NCBI RefSeq assembly: GCF_026248825.1
Contig: NZ_CP110973.1
Coordinates: 1,860,001 to 1,924,000 of the forward strand
Direction of reading: 5' to 3'
Length of the DNA stretch: 64,000 bases
From: Larkinella insperata
Lineage (GTDB): Bacteria > Bacteroidota > Bacteroidia > Cytophagales > Spirosomataceae
Positions within the stretch are counted from its first letter, which is position 1, and the number at the start of each line of letters is the position of its first letter. The notes beneath the pieces are model-generated. The model searched no databases, was not told the origin of the DNA, and saw only the letters and a list, made by a program, of their open reading frames with translations. This document shows, piece after piece, positions 16,260-25,414 of the stretch. Made by a program: the position numbers and the translations under genes.

Positions 16260-16952
16260 TTACGAAAACTCGTAAAAACGGCGATCGGCAGCCTCCTCCA
16301 GCGATGCGTAGGATGCGTTGTGTAGCTTCCGCATCATAAAGCCGTGTTCTTTCAGGTAGTCCAGGTTGAGTTTCTTCATCAGACGGTGATGCGGTACGGT
16401 CGGACTCTCAACGTGCTGGACCCGGTAGTTTGGGAAGTAACCGTATACTTCCCCGGGCGTAATGCTGAACGGGGCCGCGTTCATTTCCGGCGCGTATTCC
16501 AGCGTTGTCAGAAAGTACTGAGTGCCGGGCAGAGTCAGTTCTTCCATTTTTTGCAGGTACTCCACCCGCATGGGAAGCGGTAACGCCACCAGTGAAGCAC
16601 GGTCGTAAACGAGGTCAATCTCGCCGACTTCCCCGGGCGTCAGTGCGAACAAATCCTTGCAAAAGATGGTCAGATTGTTCGAAATATACCGCTCCCCAAC
16701 TTTTTCATAGGCAAGCTGGTTTTCCGCAAAAAACTGCAGAATAATGCTTTCGTTCTGCTCCACTCCCACGACGCGTTCCGCAAATTGACTGAAATACACC
16801 AGGTCGAGCGATCGGCCGCACAAGGGCACCAGAATCGACTTTTCCATCAACGCAAACGGCGTCAGGTGTTTCAATACGTACGGGTGAACGTCCTGGCGGT
16901 GAAAGCGGGTGTTCGAACGACCCCACGAATCTGCCCAGACTTGCTTCTCCAT
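16260..16952 (-). CDS. Thiopurine S-methyltransferase (TPMT)-family protein
   Basis: A 230-residue class I SAM-dependent methyltransferase. LVPLCGRSLDLVYFS is the TPMT version of the SAM-binding motif, and YDRASLVALPLPMR is the second family hallmark. FHRQDVHPYV near the N-terminus corresponds to the substrate-side loop. Bacterial TPMT homologues methylate thiols, selenium or tellurium compounds and halides; the actual substrate cannot be read from the sequence. It is convergent with the chitinase gene, with three bases between the stops. Confidence 0.85.
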   Translation of the reverse strand: MEKQVWADSWGRSNTRFHRQDVHPYVLKHLTPFALMEKSILVPLCGRSLDLVYFSQFAERVVGVEQNESIILQFFAENQLAYEKVGERYISNNLTIFCKDLFALTPGEVGEIDLVYDRASLVALPLPMRVEYLQKMEELTLPGTQYFLTTLEYAPEMNAAPFSITPGEVYGYFPNYRVQHVESPTVPHHRLMKKLNLDYLKEHGFMMRKLHNASYASLEEAADRRFYEFS

Positions 16953-16957
16953 TAGTA

Positions 16958-17000
16958 CTTGTTGTTGTTCTTTGTTGTTCAGTAGTGTTGTTGTTGTGTC
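16958..17000. repeat. Low-complexity TTG-rich tract
   Basis: Runs of TTG/GTT (TTGTTGTTCTTTGTTGTTC and GTTGTTGTTGTG) occur just upstream of the TPMT-family start, on its leader side. They may vary in length between strains. No ORF crosses the tract. Confidence 0.5.
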
Positions 17001-17174
17001 TTTCGACGCTACAAAGTTGGCAGATCAAACCGCGTTTTGGTAGAGTGAATGTACGGTTTCTGCAAAACACGTAGTTTTACGCAATGGGTACGTACCGATC
17101 CCAGCCGGCTCTTTTCGGACGGTCTGAATGGCTAAATGGCTCCTGAAACGGACGGAATCTGGCAAGGAAAGCCT

Positions 17175-18425
17175 TTACTGACCGGATGTGGAGTTTTCCG
17201 GTTCGGCAACAACCGCGGGCGCAGCACCCAATGTTCTGGCTACGAGAAAAAAGCTGACCAGCGTCAAAACCGCGCTCATGAGAAAAGGCGCGCCCGGAAA
17301 GTACACCGGCGCTTCGGGCTTGGTAAAATACGCAAACAGGTTTGTCATCAGCAACGGCCCCACAATAGAGGTCATACTCGCCAGGCTGGTCAAAGCGCCC
17401 TGCAATTCCCCCTGTTCGTTCGGCGGCACCTGCGTTGAGATCAGGCTCTGCACGGCCGGACCCGCCAAACCGCCCATCGAATACGGTATCATAAACGCAA
17501 ACATCATCCAGCCCTGACTGGCGAAGGCAAATAAGACAAAACCAAGGGCCGAACACGCCAGACCGGTGAAAACCGCCTTCTTCTGGCCCAGTTTTGGAAT
17601 GGCCACCCGGATGACGCCCCCTTGTACGATGGCGACCGTCAAACCGATAAACCCGAGCGAGTACCCCACCCAGGCTTCGTTCCAGTGGAATTTTTCGATG
17701 GTGTAGTACGTCCAGACCGACTGGGGTGCCTGACCCGCAATGTACAGTAAAACCATGGTACCGATCAGGCCGACAATAGCCGGGTAGCGCTTCAGGCGAG
17801 CCAGCGAGCCAATCGGATTCGCCCGCGTCCAGTCGAACGGACGGCGGTATTCCTGCGAAAGCGATTCCGGCAGAATGAAATAGCCGTAGATGAAGTTCAG
17901 CAAAGACAACCCGGCGGCAATCATAAAAGGCACGCGGCTGCCGTACTGACTAAAAATACCGCCGATGATGGGCCCGACAATAAAGCCCAGACCGAACGCT
18001 GCGCCCACCAGCCCGAAATTCTGCGCCCGTTTTTCCGGCGGACTGACGTCGGCAATGTAAGCGGACGCGGTGGTAAAGCTTGCTCCGCAGATACCGGCAA
18101 TAAACCGCGCCACAAACAGCCAGGCAATGGTTGGGGCAAACGAACAAAAAATATAGTCGAGTCCCAGACCAAACAGGGAAATCAGCAGGATGGGCCGACG
18201 GCCAAACCGGTCGCTCAAACCGCCCAGAATGGGTGAAAAGATGAATTGCATGATGGCGTAGGAGAATGTAAGCCATCCACCGTACTGCGAAGCTTCACTG
18301 ATGCCACCACCGGTTAGTTCCTCGATAAGCCGGGGAACAATCGGAGCAATAACCCCAATTCCTGTACAGTCAATCAGAATCGTAATGAAGATGAACGTCA
18401 GTGCCTGATTGCGTTGTGGAGCCAT
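17175..18425 (-). CDS. MFS drug/metabolite exporter, TetA-like (DHA1 type)
   Basis: A 416-residue twelve-helix major facilitator. The first residues QALTFIFITILIDCTGIGVIAP, the loop GGLSDRFGRRPILL (motif A) and GFIVGPIIGGIF (motif C of drug-proton antiporters) place it with the TetA/TCR group. Many chromosomal members in Bacteroidota export unknown compounds, and the name alone does not show tetracycline resistance. It is divergent from the aldose-epimerase-like gene with 118 bases between. Confidence 0.88.
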   Translation of the reverse strand: MAPQRNQALTFIFITILIDCTGIGVIAPIVPRLIEELTGGGISEASQYGGWLTFSYAIMQFIFSPILGGLSDRFGRRPILLISLFGLGLDYIFCSFAPTIAWLFVARFIAGICGASFTTASAYIADVSPPEKRAQNFGLVGAAFGLGFIVGPIIGGIFSQYGSRVPFMIAAGLSLLNFIYGYFILPESLSQEYRRPFDWTRANPIGSLARLKRYPAIVGLIGTMVLLYIAGQAPQSVWTYYTIEKFHWNEAWVGYSLGFIGLTVAIVQGGVIRVAIPKLGQKKAVFTGLACSALGFVLFAFASQGWMMFAFMIPYSMGGLAGPAVQSLISTQVPPNEQGELQGALTSLASMTSIVGPLLMTNLFAYFTKPEAPVYFPGAPFLMSAVLTLVSFFLVARTLGAAPAVVAEPENSTSGQ

Positions 18426-18543
18426 GCGGTAAAATTTTGCCCAAAGTTACGGCTTTCTGCCCATTTTTGTCTTCATTACCCGATATTCCACCAGCAACAG
18501 GATTTTATTCATTCGGGTATCTGAACCCCGGAATTAAACCATT

Positions 18544-19410
18544 ATGACAACACTCGAAAATGATCTTCTGAAAGTAAGCATCCGGCCGAAAGGGGCCGAA
18601 CTAACTTCCCTTTATAATAAGCAAACCGGTACGGAACACCTTTGGCAGGCTGACCCGGCAGTTTGGGCCTGGCACGCGCCGAATCTGTTTCCGATAGTGG
18701 GCGGCACCCTCGACAACCAGATTACCGTCGAGGGCAAAACTTACCCGATGGAGCGGCACGGTTTTGCCCGGCAATCGGAGTTTACGCTGGTTGAAGCCAC
18801 TCCCACCAAGGCGGTATTTTCCCTTCAGGCCAACGAAAAAACGCTGGCGGCTTATCCCTATCAGTTTGAATTTCAGATTGAATACCAGATTACCAGCCAG
18901 GTTCTGACGATTATTTACCGCGTGATTAACCAGGAAGCAAAACCGCTGTATTTCTCGGTGGGCGCACACCCGGCTTTTGCGGTTCCGTTCTCACCGGACG
19001 AAAAGTACGAAGACTATTACCTGGAATTTCAGAAGGAGGAAGATCTGGAGCGGCATTTGTTATCGCCCAAAGGCTATTTCACGGGCGAGACGGAGCCGGT
19101 TCTGACCGTTGAAAAGCAGTTGCCACTCACCACCGATTTGTTTGACCGGGATGCGCTGGTGTTCAAAAATCTGGATTCGCGGAGTGTCACAATCCGGAGC
19201 CGTCATCACGACCGGGCTGTCACCGTTAGTTTTCCGGCCTTTCCGTACCTGGGAATCTGGGCCAAACCCGGGGCATCGTTTGTCTGCATCGAGCCCTGGC
19301 TGGGGTATGCCGACCGCGACGGGACGCCCGTTCCTTTTGAAGAAAAAGAAGCCATTCAGCACGTGGAACCGAACGGTTTCTTTGAAACGGGTTTCACGAT
19401 TGGCGTCTAA
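18544..19410 (+). CDS. Aldose 1-epimerase-family protein (LacX-like)
   Basis: A 288-residue cytoplasmic galactose mutarotase-fold protein. NLFPIVGGTLDN, MERHGFARQSEF with the catalytic His, and YFSVGAHPAFAVPF with the second His are typical of the LacX branch, which interconverts sugar anomers. The acidic catalytic residue is likely in the C-terminal WLGYADRDG region. The start ATG is unambiguous. It stands alone, closed by a bidirectional terminator shared with the OmpA lipoprotein gene. Confidence 0.88.
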   Translation: MTTLENDLLKVSIRPKGAELTSLYNKQTGTEHLWQADPAVWAWHAPNLFPIVGGTLDNQITVEGKTYPMERHGFARQSEFTLVEATPTKAVFSLQANEKTLAAYPYQFEFQIEYQITSQVLTIIYRVINQEAKPLYFSVGAHPAFAVPFSPDEKYEDYYLEFQKEEDLERHLLSPKGYFTGETEPVLTVEKQLPLTTDLFDRDALVFKNLDSRSVTIRSRHHDRAVTVSFPAFPYLGIWAKPGASFVCIEPWLGYADRDGTPVPFEEKEAIQHVEPNGFFETGFTIGV

Positions 19411-19413
19411 ATA

Positions 19414-19449
19414 AAAAAGCCGGCGATGAAAATTCATCGCCGGCTTTTT
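19414..19449. terminator. Bidirectional terminator between the epimerase-like and OmpA genes
   Basis: Arms 19414-19430 and 19433-19449 are exact inverted repeats with a GCCGGCGATG core and A5/T5 ends, separated by AA. The arrangement works for both converging transcripts. Confidence 0.85.
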
Positions 19450-19466
19450 GGAAAAGTCGAAACAGG

Positions 19467-20306
19467 TTAACGCTGCTCGGTCAGCAGGTTGAAAAACTCG
19501 TCCAGTTTCGGCAGCAGAACGATTTCGGTCCGGCGGTTAGCCTGACGGCCTGAATCGCTCGTATTGTCTTCTTTCGGGATAAATTCACCGCGACCGCCAG
19601 CCGTCAGACGTGACGGGGCAACGCCGAATTCCGATTGCAGTACCCGAACCACCGAAGTAGCCCGCATAACGCTCAGATCCCAGTTGTCTTTCAGGAATTG
19701 AGTCGAGATCGGGTAGATATCCGTGTGGCCTTCTACCAGAACATCCAGGTTGCGGTGGTCGTTGATTACCTGCGCCACTTTACCCAATACCGTGCTGGCT
19801 TGTTTGTTCAGGTTGTAGCTGGCCGAAGGGAACAGCAGTTTATCCGAGATTGACACGTACACAACGCCTTTTTTCACTTCCACTTGCACATCGCTGTCGT
19901 TGATGTCAGACAGGGAGCGCTTCAGGTTTTTCACCAGCAACAGGTTGATCGAATCTCTGCGTTGGGCTGACGAAGACACGTTTGACAGCGTCTCCAGCGA
20001 TTTACGAATGCTTTCAGCACCGGCTTTGCTCACGATCGACAAATCGGCCATCCGGTCCAGCAGGTTCGTGTTGGTTTTTTTCATGTAATCCAACTGGCCT
20101 TGCAGATCGGCAATCTGGCTCGCTTTGCTTTGGAGTTCGGTGTCTTTTGAATTCAGGGAGGTTTGTAGCTCGGCTGATTTTCTGCTACAGTCGGCCAAAT
20201 CCAGTTTTACTTTGTCGTGCACGGTCTGCAATTCAGCTAAACGCTTCTTGCTCGAACACGATGAAATAGCAGTTACGAGGGCAATAGCAAACAGGATATT
20301 TTTCAT
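19467..20306 (-). CDS. OmpA-family peptidoglycan-binding lipoprotein
   Basis: A 279-residue envelope lipoprotein. A signal sequence ends in a lipobox (AISSC), followed by a long coiled coil (about residues 20-100). The C-terminal OmpA domain follows, with LVEGHTDIYP, NWDLSVMRATSVVRVL and the closing NRRTEIVLLP, which binds diaminopimelate in peptidoglycan. The protein probably links the outer membrane to the cell wall. A possible -7 element lies about 80 bases upstream. Confidence 0.92.
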   Translation of the reverse strand: MKNILFAIALVTAISSCSSKKRLAELQTVHDKVKLDLADCSRKSAELQTSLNSKDTELQSKASQIADLQGQLDYMKKTNTNLLDRMADLSIVSKAGAESIRKSLETLSNVSSSAQRRDSINLLLVKNLKRSLSDINDSDVQVEVKKGVVYVSISDKLLFPSASYNLNKQASTVLGKVAQVINDHRNLDVLVEGHTDIYPISTQFLKDNWDLSVMRATSVVRVLQSEFGVAPSRLTAGGRGEFIPKEDNTSDSGRQANRRTEIVLLPKLDEFFNLLTEQR

Positions 20307-20386
20307 GTGACTAGTTAGGAGTAATAAAAATATTTTGGGTTTAAAAGCTTAAGCTCTGCAAGTTACAAAGCATTATAGCAAGGTAG

Positions 20387-20394
20387 CAAATATA
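20387..20394 (-). promoter_or_regulatory. Possible -7 promoter element of the OmpA lipoprotein gene
   Basis: On the minus strand the bases read TATATTTG followed by C, an exact -7 match 81 bases from the start codon. No TTG occurs at the expected -33 position, so support is partial. Confidence 0.35.
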
Positions 20395-20471
20395 ATATTG
20401 TATTATTTTAATTTTTAAGCCTTTTCTAATTAATTGGTCAGCATTCTAAGACTTTTCTAATTTCAGAAACT

Positions 20472-21668
20472 TCAGAACCGGCTGAGGGCCTTTTGCGACA
20501 CCGTTAAACCAATTGATAGCGAAGAGGTTGCCGCCGGAGAAGGCGCGTTACAGACGTTGATCGCCCGCTCGGTTTCTAGGATGGCGAAGTCGTCGAGCAA
20601 ACCGCCCGTCCGGTCGCAGGCCTGAGCGCGCACCCCGGAGCCTCCCTCGATCAAATCGTCTTCCTGAATCGCCGGAATCAACTCCTGCAGGGCTTTTGTA
20701 AAAGCCGCTTTGGAGAACGAACGGTACATTTCGCCCAGACCGGTCTGCCAGTATTTGGCGGCCACTTTCTGAAAACCCGGCCAGCTCAGCGTCTCGTACA
20801 TTTCCTTCAGGTTAACGTCCGATTTCCGGTAGCCCTCGCGCTCAAACGCCAGCACGGCGTTGGGTCCGGCTTCGATGCCCCCGCGCATCATGCGGGTGAA
20901 GTGCACCCCCAAAAACGGAAAGTTCGGATCAGGAACCGGATAAATCAGGTTGCGCACCAGGTACTGCTTCTCGGGCCGGATTTTGTAATATTCACCCCGG
21001 AACGGAACAATTCGTAAATCAAGCGCCTGACGTTGGGTAAGCTGCGCCATCTTGTCGGAATAAAGCCCGGCGCAGTTGATAACCAGTTTGGTTTCGTACG
21101 TATTCCGATCGGTCACAACCACCGACAGCGTATTGCCGGGCGTAATCTGGGTTACCTTTTCACCCAGCCGGATTTCTCCGCCCAGCTCGCGGAATTTCTG
21201 GGCGTACTTCTCACAGACCTGGACGTAATCGATGATACCCGTCTGCGGAACCCACATGCCCTCGACTCCCCGCACGTGCGGTTCGATCTCGTTCATTTGC
21301 GCCTGGGTCAGCTTTTTCAGCCCTTCCAGCCCGTTCTGCTGACCGCGTTCGTACAAATTATTCAGCAGCGGCACTTCTTCCGGTTTCGTCGCCACCACGA
21401 TCTTGCCGCAAAGTTCGTAGGGAACCTGCTCCTGCTCGCAGAACTCGATCAGCATCCAGTAGCCGCGGATGCAGTTGGTTGCCTTCAAACTGCCCGGCTT
21501 GTAGTATAGCCCGGAATGGATTACCCCGCTGTTATGACCGGTCTGGTGGGCCGCCACCCGGTTTTCTTTTTCCAGTACGGTTACCGAAAGGCCGGGCCGC
21601 TGGCGCTTGATTTGCAAAGCCGTTGCCAGCCCAACAATCCCCCCCCCGATTACAACAATATCATTCAT
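20472..21668 (-). CDS. lhgO: L-2-hydroxyglutarate oxidase LhgO
   Basis: A 398-residue FAD-dependent oxidoreductase that converts L-2-hydroxyglutarate to 2-oxoglutarate and passes electrons to the quinone pool. The N-terminal dinucleotide-binding motif is VVIGGGIVGLATALQI, followed by the family-specific HQTGHNSGVIHSGLYY. The motifs GMWVPQTGIIDYVQVC and GVHFTRMMRGGIEAGPNA also match. It lies 54 bases after the anmK stop on the same strand, so the two may be cotranscribed, though no metabolic link is obvious. Confidence 0.93.
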   Translation of the reverse strand: MNDIVVIGGGIVGLATALQIKRQRPGLSVTVLEKENRVAAHQTGHNSGVIHSGLYYKPGSLKATNCIRGYWMLIEFCEQEQVPYELCGKIVVATKPEEVPLLNNLYERGQQNGLEGLKKLTQAQMNEIEPHVRGVEGMWVPQTGIIDYVQVCEKYAQKFRELGGEIRLGEKVTQITPGNTLSVVVTDRNTYETKLVINCAGLYSDKMAQLTQRQALDLRIVPFRGEYYKIRPEKQYLVRNLIYPVPDPNFPFLGVHFTRMMRGGIEAGPNAVLAFEREGYRKSDVNLKEMYETLSWPGFQKVAAKYWQTGLGEMYRSFSKAAFTKALQELIPAIQEDDLIEGGSGVRAQACDRTGGLLDDFAILETERAINVCNAPSPAATSSLSIGLTVSQKALSRF

Positions 21669-21722
21669 AACTTATTCGGTTTCGAATTGCATCGCGGATT
21701 AATAACGTTCCGCGTCCTGATT

Positions 21723-22922
21723 TTAATCTGGAAAAGAAATTTTTCCCATCGACACCGTCGGTACGCCCTGCCGGTTGCCGAAGGAGGTGTGACCGCCCGC
21801 GACGGCTTCGTTGGCCAAAACCGCAAACAGCACGGCTTCCTTGGCGTCACCGGATATACCCAGTTCATCGGTATTGGCGAAACGGAGACCGGGCAGAAGC
21901 TCCTGAATGGCCCTGATCAGCACAGGGTTGTGCATCCCGCCCCCGCTCCGGTAAACCGTATAATCGTCGCCTGGCCGGATCACTCTCTGAATGGCTTCGG
22001 CAATGGTTTCGGCGCTGAAACGGGTCAGCGTTGCGATCAGATCTTCGGCGGATAAGGTATCGACGGTCTGGCTGCGCTGCCGGGCCTGTTCGACGTACAA
22101 CGTGCTAAACAGTTCCGGCCCCGTTGTTTTGGGGAAGGGAGCCTGAAAAAAGGAATCCTGTTTTAATTGGTGCAGCAATTCCTGATTTACCGTGCCGCGG
22201 CCGGCAATCTGGCCGTTGGCGTCGTAGGGTTGACCGAAAAGCTGGCGCGTAAAGGCGTCGATGAGCGTGTTGCCCGGGCCGGTATCGGTGGTAAACACTT
22301 CTTCGGCGTTCAGGTTGCCGGGCAAGTACGTAAAATTGGCGATCCCGCCCATGTTGAGCATCAGGCGGTTTTCCCCGGGCTGCGAGAAAATAAAATAATC
22401 GCCGTAGACCGCCAGCGGAGCGCCCTCGCCCCCTTTGGCGATGTGTTTCTGGCGAAAATCGCTCAGGGTCGTGATGCCCGTTGTGACGGCCACATGATCT
22501 CCGTCGCCGATCTGGAGCGTTGCGTTCGGAAACTGATCAAGCCGGTGCTGACTTTTGGGGGCGTGAAAAACCGTTTGCCCGTGGCTGGCAACGAGGTCAA
22601 CATCGGTGGTTTTCAGGTCCCAGCGGTTCAGGCAATCCACGACCATCCGACCGTGAATCCGTCCAATCCAGGCGTTGAGCAAACACAGATGTTGAAAATC
22701 AATTTCTTTTTTGGCAAAAACTTTCCTTATTTCCGCCTTCAGGTCGTCGGTGTACGCGACGGTCTCAAAATGGGTTAGCGATACATGTGTTTGTGGCCCG
22801 CTACCCCGAATGCGGCACAGCGCCACGTCCAGACCGTCCATCGAGGTGCCGGACATCAGTCCGATGATCCGGCGCTCCGGGCGTTGCGCCAGTTCATAAA
22901 GGTGTTGTATTTGGGAGTTCAT
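21723..22922 (-). CDS. anmK: Anhydro-N-acetylmuramic acid kinase AnmK
   Basis: A 399-residue cytoplasmic enzyme of peptidoglycan recycling that opens and phosphorylates 1,6-anhydro-MurNAc to MurNAc-6-phosphate. The N-terminal ATP motif is GLMSGTSMDGLD; HGQTVFH, MLNMGGIANFT and TDTGPGNTLID follow in the usual order. The etherase MurQ, which acts next in recycling, is not in this window. A -7-like element (TACTTTTG on the minus strand at 22938-22945) is close upstream, but its -33 partner is missing. Confidence 0.95.
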   Translation of the reverse strand: MNSQIQHLYELAQRPERRIIGLMSGTSMDGLDVALCRIRGSGPQTHVSLTHFETVAYTDDLKAEIRKVFAKKEIDFQHLCLLNAWIGRIHGRMVVDCLNRWDLKTTDVDLVASHGQTVFHAPKSQHRLDQFPNATLQIGDGDHVAVTTGITTLSDFRQKHIAKGGEGAPLAVYGDYFIFSQPGENRLMLNMGGIANFTYLPGNLNAEEVFTTDTGPGNTLIDAFTRQLFGQPYDANGQIAGRGTVNQELLHQLKQDSFFQAPFPKTTGPELFSTLYVEQARQRSQTVDTLSAEDLIATLTRFSAETIAEAIQRVIRPGDDYTVYRSGGGMHNPVLIRAIQELLPGLRFANTDELGISGDAKEAVLFAVLANEAVAGGHTSFGNRQGVPTVSMGKISFPD

Positions 22923-23004
22923 AGCGGATTAGGTTGGCAAAAGTACCAACTGTAAACTGTAAATCGAAACGGGGGACCACGACAACAGAAAACCGTAAAC
23001 AGCG

Positions 23005-23883
23005 ATGTGGCTGGGAGAAGAACAGTTTGACTTTTTTGAAGGGGTATTTTTCCAGACGCTGGGCCGGTCGGTCGAAGTGCTGGAAGCCCGGTTTCTGGCG
23101 GGTGGCAATATCAATACGGCCGCCCAGGTATTTTCGTCGGAAGGCTTGTATTTCGTCAAGTGGAATCCGGAAGACAATACGGACATGTTTTCCTGCGAAG
23201 CCCGCGGGCTGGAACTCCTGCGTTCGACCGAAGCCCTTTACATCCCGGAAGTGATCGGGCACGGCAAATACCGCGACAAGGCGTATCTGGTGCTGGAATA
23301 CATTGATCCGGTCGTACCAAAAACCGATTACTGGGAATCATTCGGCCAGTCGCTGGCGTTGTTACATTCACACACCCAATCGAAATTCGGACTCAACTTT
23401 GATAATTACATCGGATCACTGCCGCAACGCAACGAATTAACAGACAACGGCGTTGCTTTTTACATCGAGCAGCGTTTTCAGCCGCTGGCCGGAATGGCGC
23501 TTTACAAGGGACTTCTTTCGAAAGAATTATACGATAAGTTTCAAAAATTGTATCAGCGGCTGCCGGATTTGTTACCGGCGGAACGACCGGCTCTGCTGCA
23601 CGGCGATTTGTGGTCCGGCAATGTGATGGTCAACGAAAACGGCGACGTAGCCCTCATCGATCCGGCGGTCCACTACGGTCTGCGCGAAGCCGAGCTGGCT
23701 TTTACAAAGCTCTTCGGTGGTTTTGATGAACGGTTCTACGATGCCTACGACGAAGCGTTTCCGCTGGAAGACGGTTTTGAGGAGCGCGTTGCGATTTACA
23801 ACCTGTATCCGTTGCTGGTTCATCTGAATTTGTTTGGAACGGGTTACCTCAGTGGGATTGAGCGGGTGTTGAAACAGTTTTAA
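23005..23883 (+). CDS. Fructosamine kinase-family protein
   Basis: A 292-residue protein-kinase-like-fold enzyme. GGNINTAAQVFSSEGLYFVKW fits the nucleotide loop and lysine, LVLEYID the hinge, and LLHGDLWSGNVMVN the catalytic loop. ALIDPAVHYGLREAELAFT is the metal-binding segment typical of fructosamine-3-kinase/ketosamine kinases. These enzymes phosphorylate glycated amines so that proteins are deglycated. The start ATG at 23005 is clear. It is divergent from anmK, 82 bases away. Confidence 0.88.
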   Translation: MWLGEEQFDFFEGVFFQTLGRSVEVLEARFLAGGNINTAAQVFSSEGLYFVKWNPEDNTDMFSCEARGLELLRSTEALYIPEVIGHGKYRDKAYLVLEYIDPVVPKTDYWESFGQSLALLHSHTQSKFGLNFDNYIGSLPQRNELTDNGVAFYIEQRFQPLAGMALYKGLLSKELYDKFQKLYQRLPDLLPAERPALLHGDLWSGNVMVNENGDVALIDPAVHYGLREAELAFTKLFGGFDERFYDAYDEAFPLEDGFEERVAIYNLYPLLVHLNLFGTGYLSGIERVLKQF

Positions 23884-23987
23884 CGGTCTGAACCGACGTA
23901 ACCGTGCCTCAGCAGTTGGCTGGCATTGGGAAGGAAAGCAGCCCGGCGGCTCCATGATCCTTCGTACCTCAGTTCGGACGACATAGT

Positions 23988-25343
23988 ATGGAAATCAAAT
24001 CATTCGAAGAATTTAAGCTCAACCGGCAACTGTTGAATGCCATTGAAGAAGCTGGCTATGAGCAGCCTACCCCCATCCAGCAGCAGGCCATTCCGCTGGC
24101 GATGGCGGGGCACGACGTGCTGGGGATTGCGCAAACGGGTACGGGCAAAACGGCCGCTTACCTCCTGCCGCTCCTGATGAAAATCAAATACGCGCAGGGG
24201 CAACATCCGCGGGTGCTGATTCTGGCGCCAACGCGCGAGCTGGTCATGCAAATTGACAAGGCCATGACCGAACTGGCCAAATACACCGATATCCGCCACC
24301 TGCCTATCTACGGCGGTATTGGCCCCAAAGCCCAGATTGAAGCCATTCAGAAGGGCGTGGATATCCTGGTGGCAACCCCCGGACGGTTTACGGACATCTA
24401 TCAGCGGGGCGAAATCGTGGTGAAGCACCTGAACACCATGGTGATGGACGAAGCCGACAAAATGATGGACATGGGCTTTATGCCGCAGATCCGGAAAATC
24501 CTGGAGGTGATTCCGGTTAAACGGCAGAATATGCTGTTTTCGGCCACGTTTCCGGCAAAAGTAGAAGAACTGTCGTACGAGTTTCTGGAATTTCCGATGC
24601 GGGTTGAGGTGACGCCCCAGGCATCGACCGCCGACATGGTGACGCAAAAGCTCTATGCCGTTCCCAACTTCCGGACCAAGCTCAATCTGCTGGTGTATCT
24701 GCTGAGCGACGAAGCCACCAGCCGGGTTATCATCTTCACGCGTTCCAAGGAAACCGCCGACAACATTTACAAATTTCTGGCCCGCAAAGTCGTTGCCGAC
24801 GACCGCATCCGTGTCTTACACGCTAATAAAGGCCAGAATACCCGCATTAACGCGATGGAAGCCTTCAAGGAAGGAAATATCCGCGTGCTGGTTACGACCG
24901 ACGTAACGGCGCGGGGTATCGACGTTAATGAAGTCAGTCACGTGATTAATTTCGACGTTCCGCTTATTTACGAGGATTACGTACACCGCATCGGCCGAAC
25001 GGGCCGCGCCAACCGCAGTGGGGAAGCCGTCACGTTCATGACGATTGCGGAAGAATACCACATCCGGAAAATTGAGAAAATCATTCGGATGGAAATTCCG
25101 CGCGAAGTCATTCCAGAAGCCGTTCCGATTACCGAAACACCGTTTGAGGAACAACAGGATTATCTGCGGGAAATCGACAACCAGCGGAAGAAAGAAGATC
25201 CGACTTTCAAAGGCGCCTTTCACGAGAAGAAGAACGTTCCCGCCAGAGGACGAAGCGGCCCCGCGGGCGGACGGTCAACCAAAAGCCCGGCAGCCCGCAG
25301 CAACAAACCGAAATCCGGACCAGGCCGTCGCCGGAGGACGTAA
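23988..25343 (+). CDS. DEAD-box ATP-dependent RNA helicase (RhlE-like)
   Basis: A 451-residue helicase with the full set of motifs: Q motif (EQPTPIQQQAIP), AQTGTGKT (I), PTREL (Ia), ATPGR (Ib), DEAD in VMDEADKM (II), SAT (III), IIFTRSKETAD (IV), TDVTARGIDV (V) and HRIGRTGR (VI). A basic, Gly/Arg/Pro-rich tail of about 40 residues (ending PGRRRRT) should increase RNA affinity. Likely roles are ribosome assembly or cold adaptation, as for RhlE homologues. Confidence 0.93.
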   Translation: MEIKSFEEFKLNRQLLNAIEEAGYEQPTPIQQQAIPLAMAGHDVLGIAQTGTGKTAAYLLPLLMKIKYAQGQHPRVLILAPTRELVMQIDKAMTELAKYTDIRHLPIYGGIGPKAQIEAIQKGVDILVATPGRFTDIYQRGEIVVKHLNTMVMDEADKMMDMGFMPQIRKILEVIPVKRQNMLFSATFPAKVEELSYEFLEFPMRVEVTPQASTADMVTQKLYAVPNFRTKLNLLVYLLSDEATSRVIIFTRSKETADNIYKFLARKVVADDRIRVLHANKGQNTRINAMEAFKEGNIRVLVTTDVTARGIDVNEVSHVINFDVPLIYEDYVHRIGRTGRANRSGEAVTFMTIAEEYHIRKIEKIIRMEIPREVIPEAVPITETPFEEQQDYLREIDNQRKKEDPTFKGAFHEKKNVPARGRSGPAGGRSTKSPAARSNKPKSGPGRRRRT

Positions 25344-25414
25344 CCGTTTTTTGGTTTTTTGTACTAAATTGAATGTCCCAGCGTTCTATATGGGTTAGTA
25401 CGTCGAAACGTCAC

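Noticed and set aside
16958..17000. CRISPR-like repeat
   Set aside because: The repeats are three-base units without spacers.
17175..18425. Tetracycline-resistance gene
   Set aside because: The resemblance is at the level of the DHA1/TetA group only; no mobile context or specific signature supports an antibiotic-resistance claim.
24000..24647. Open frame of 215 codons antisense to the DEAD-box helicase
   Set aside because: No motif, and the helicase reading is complete with all motifs.
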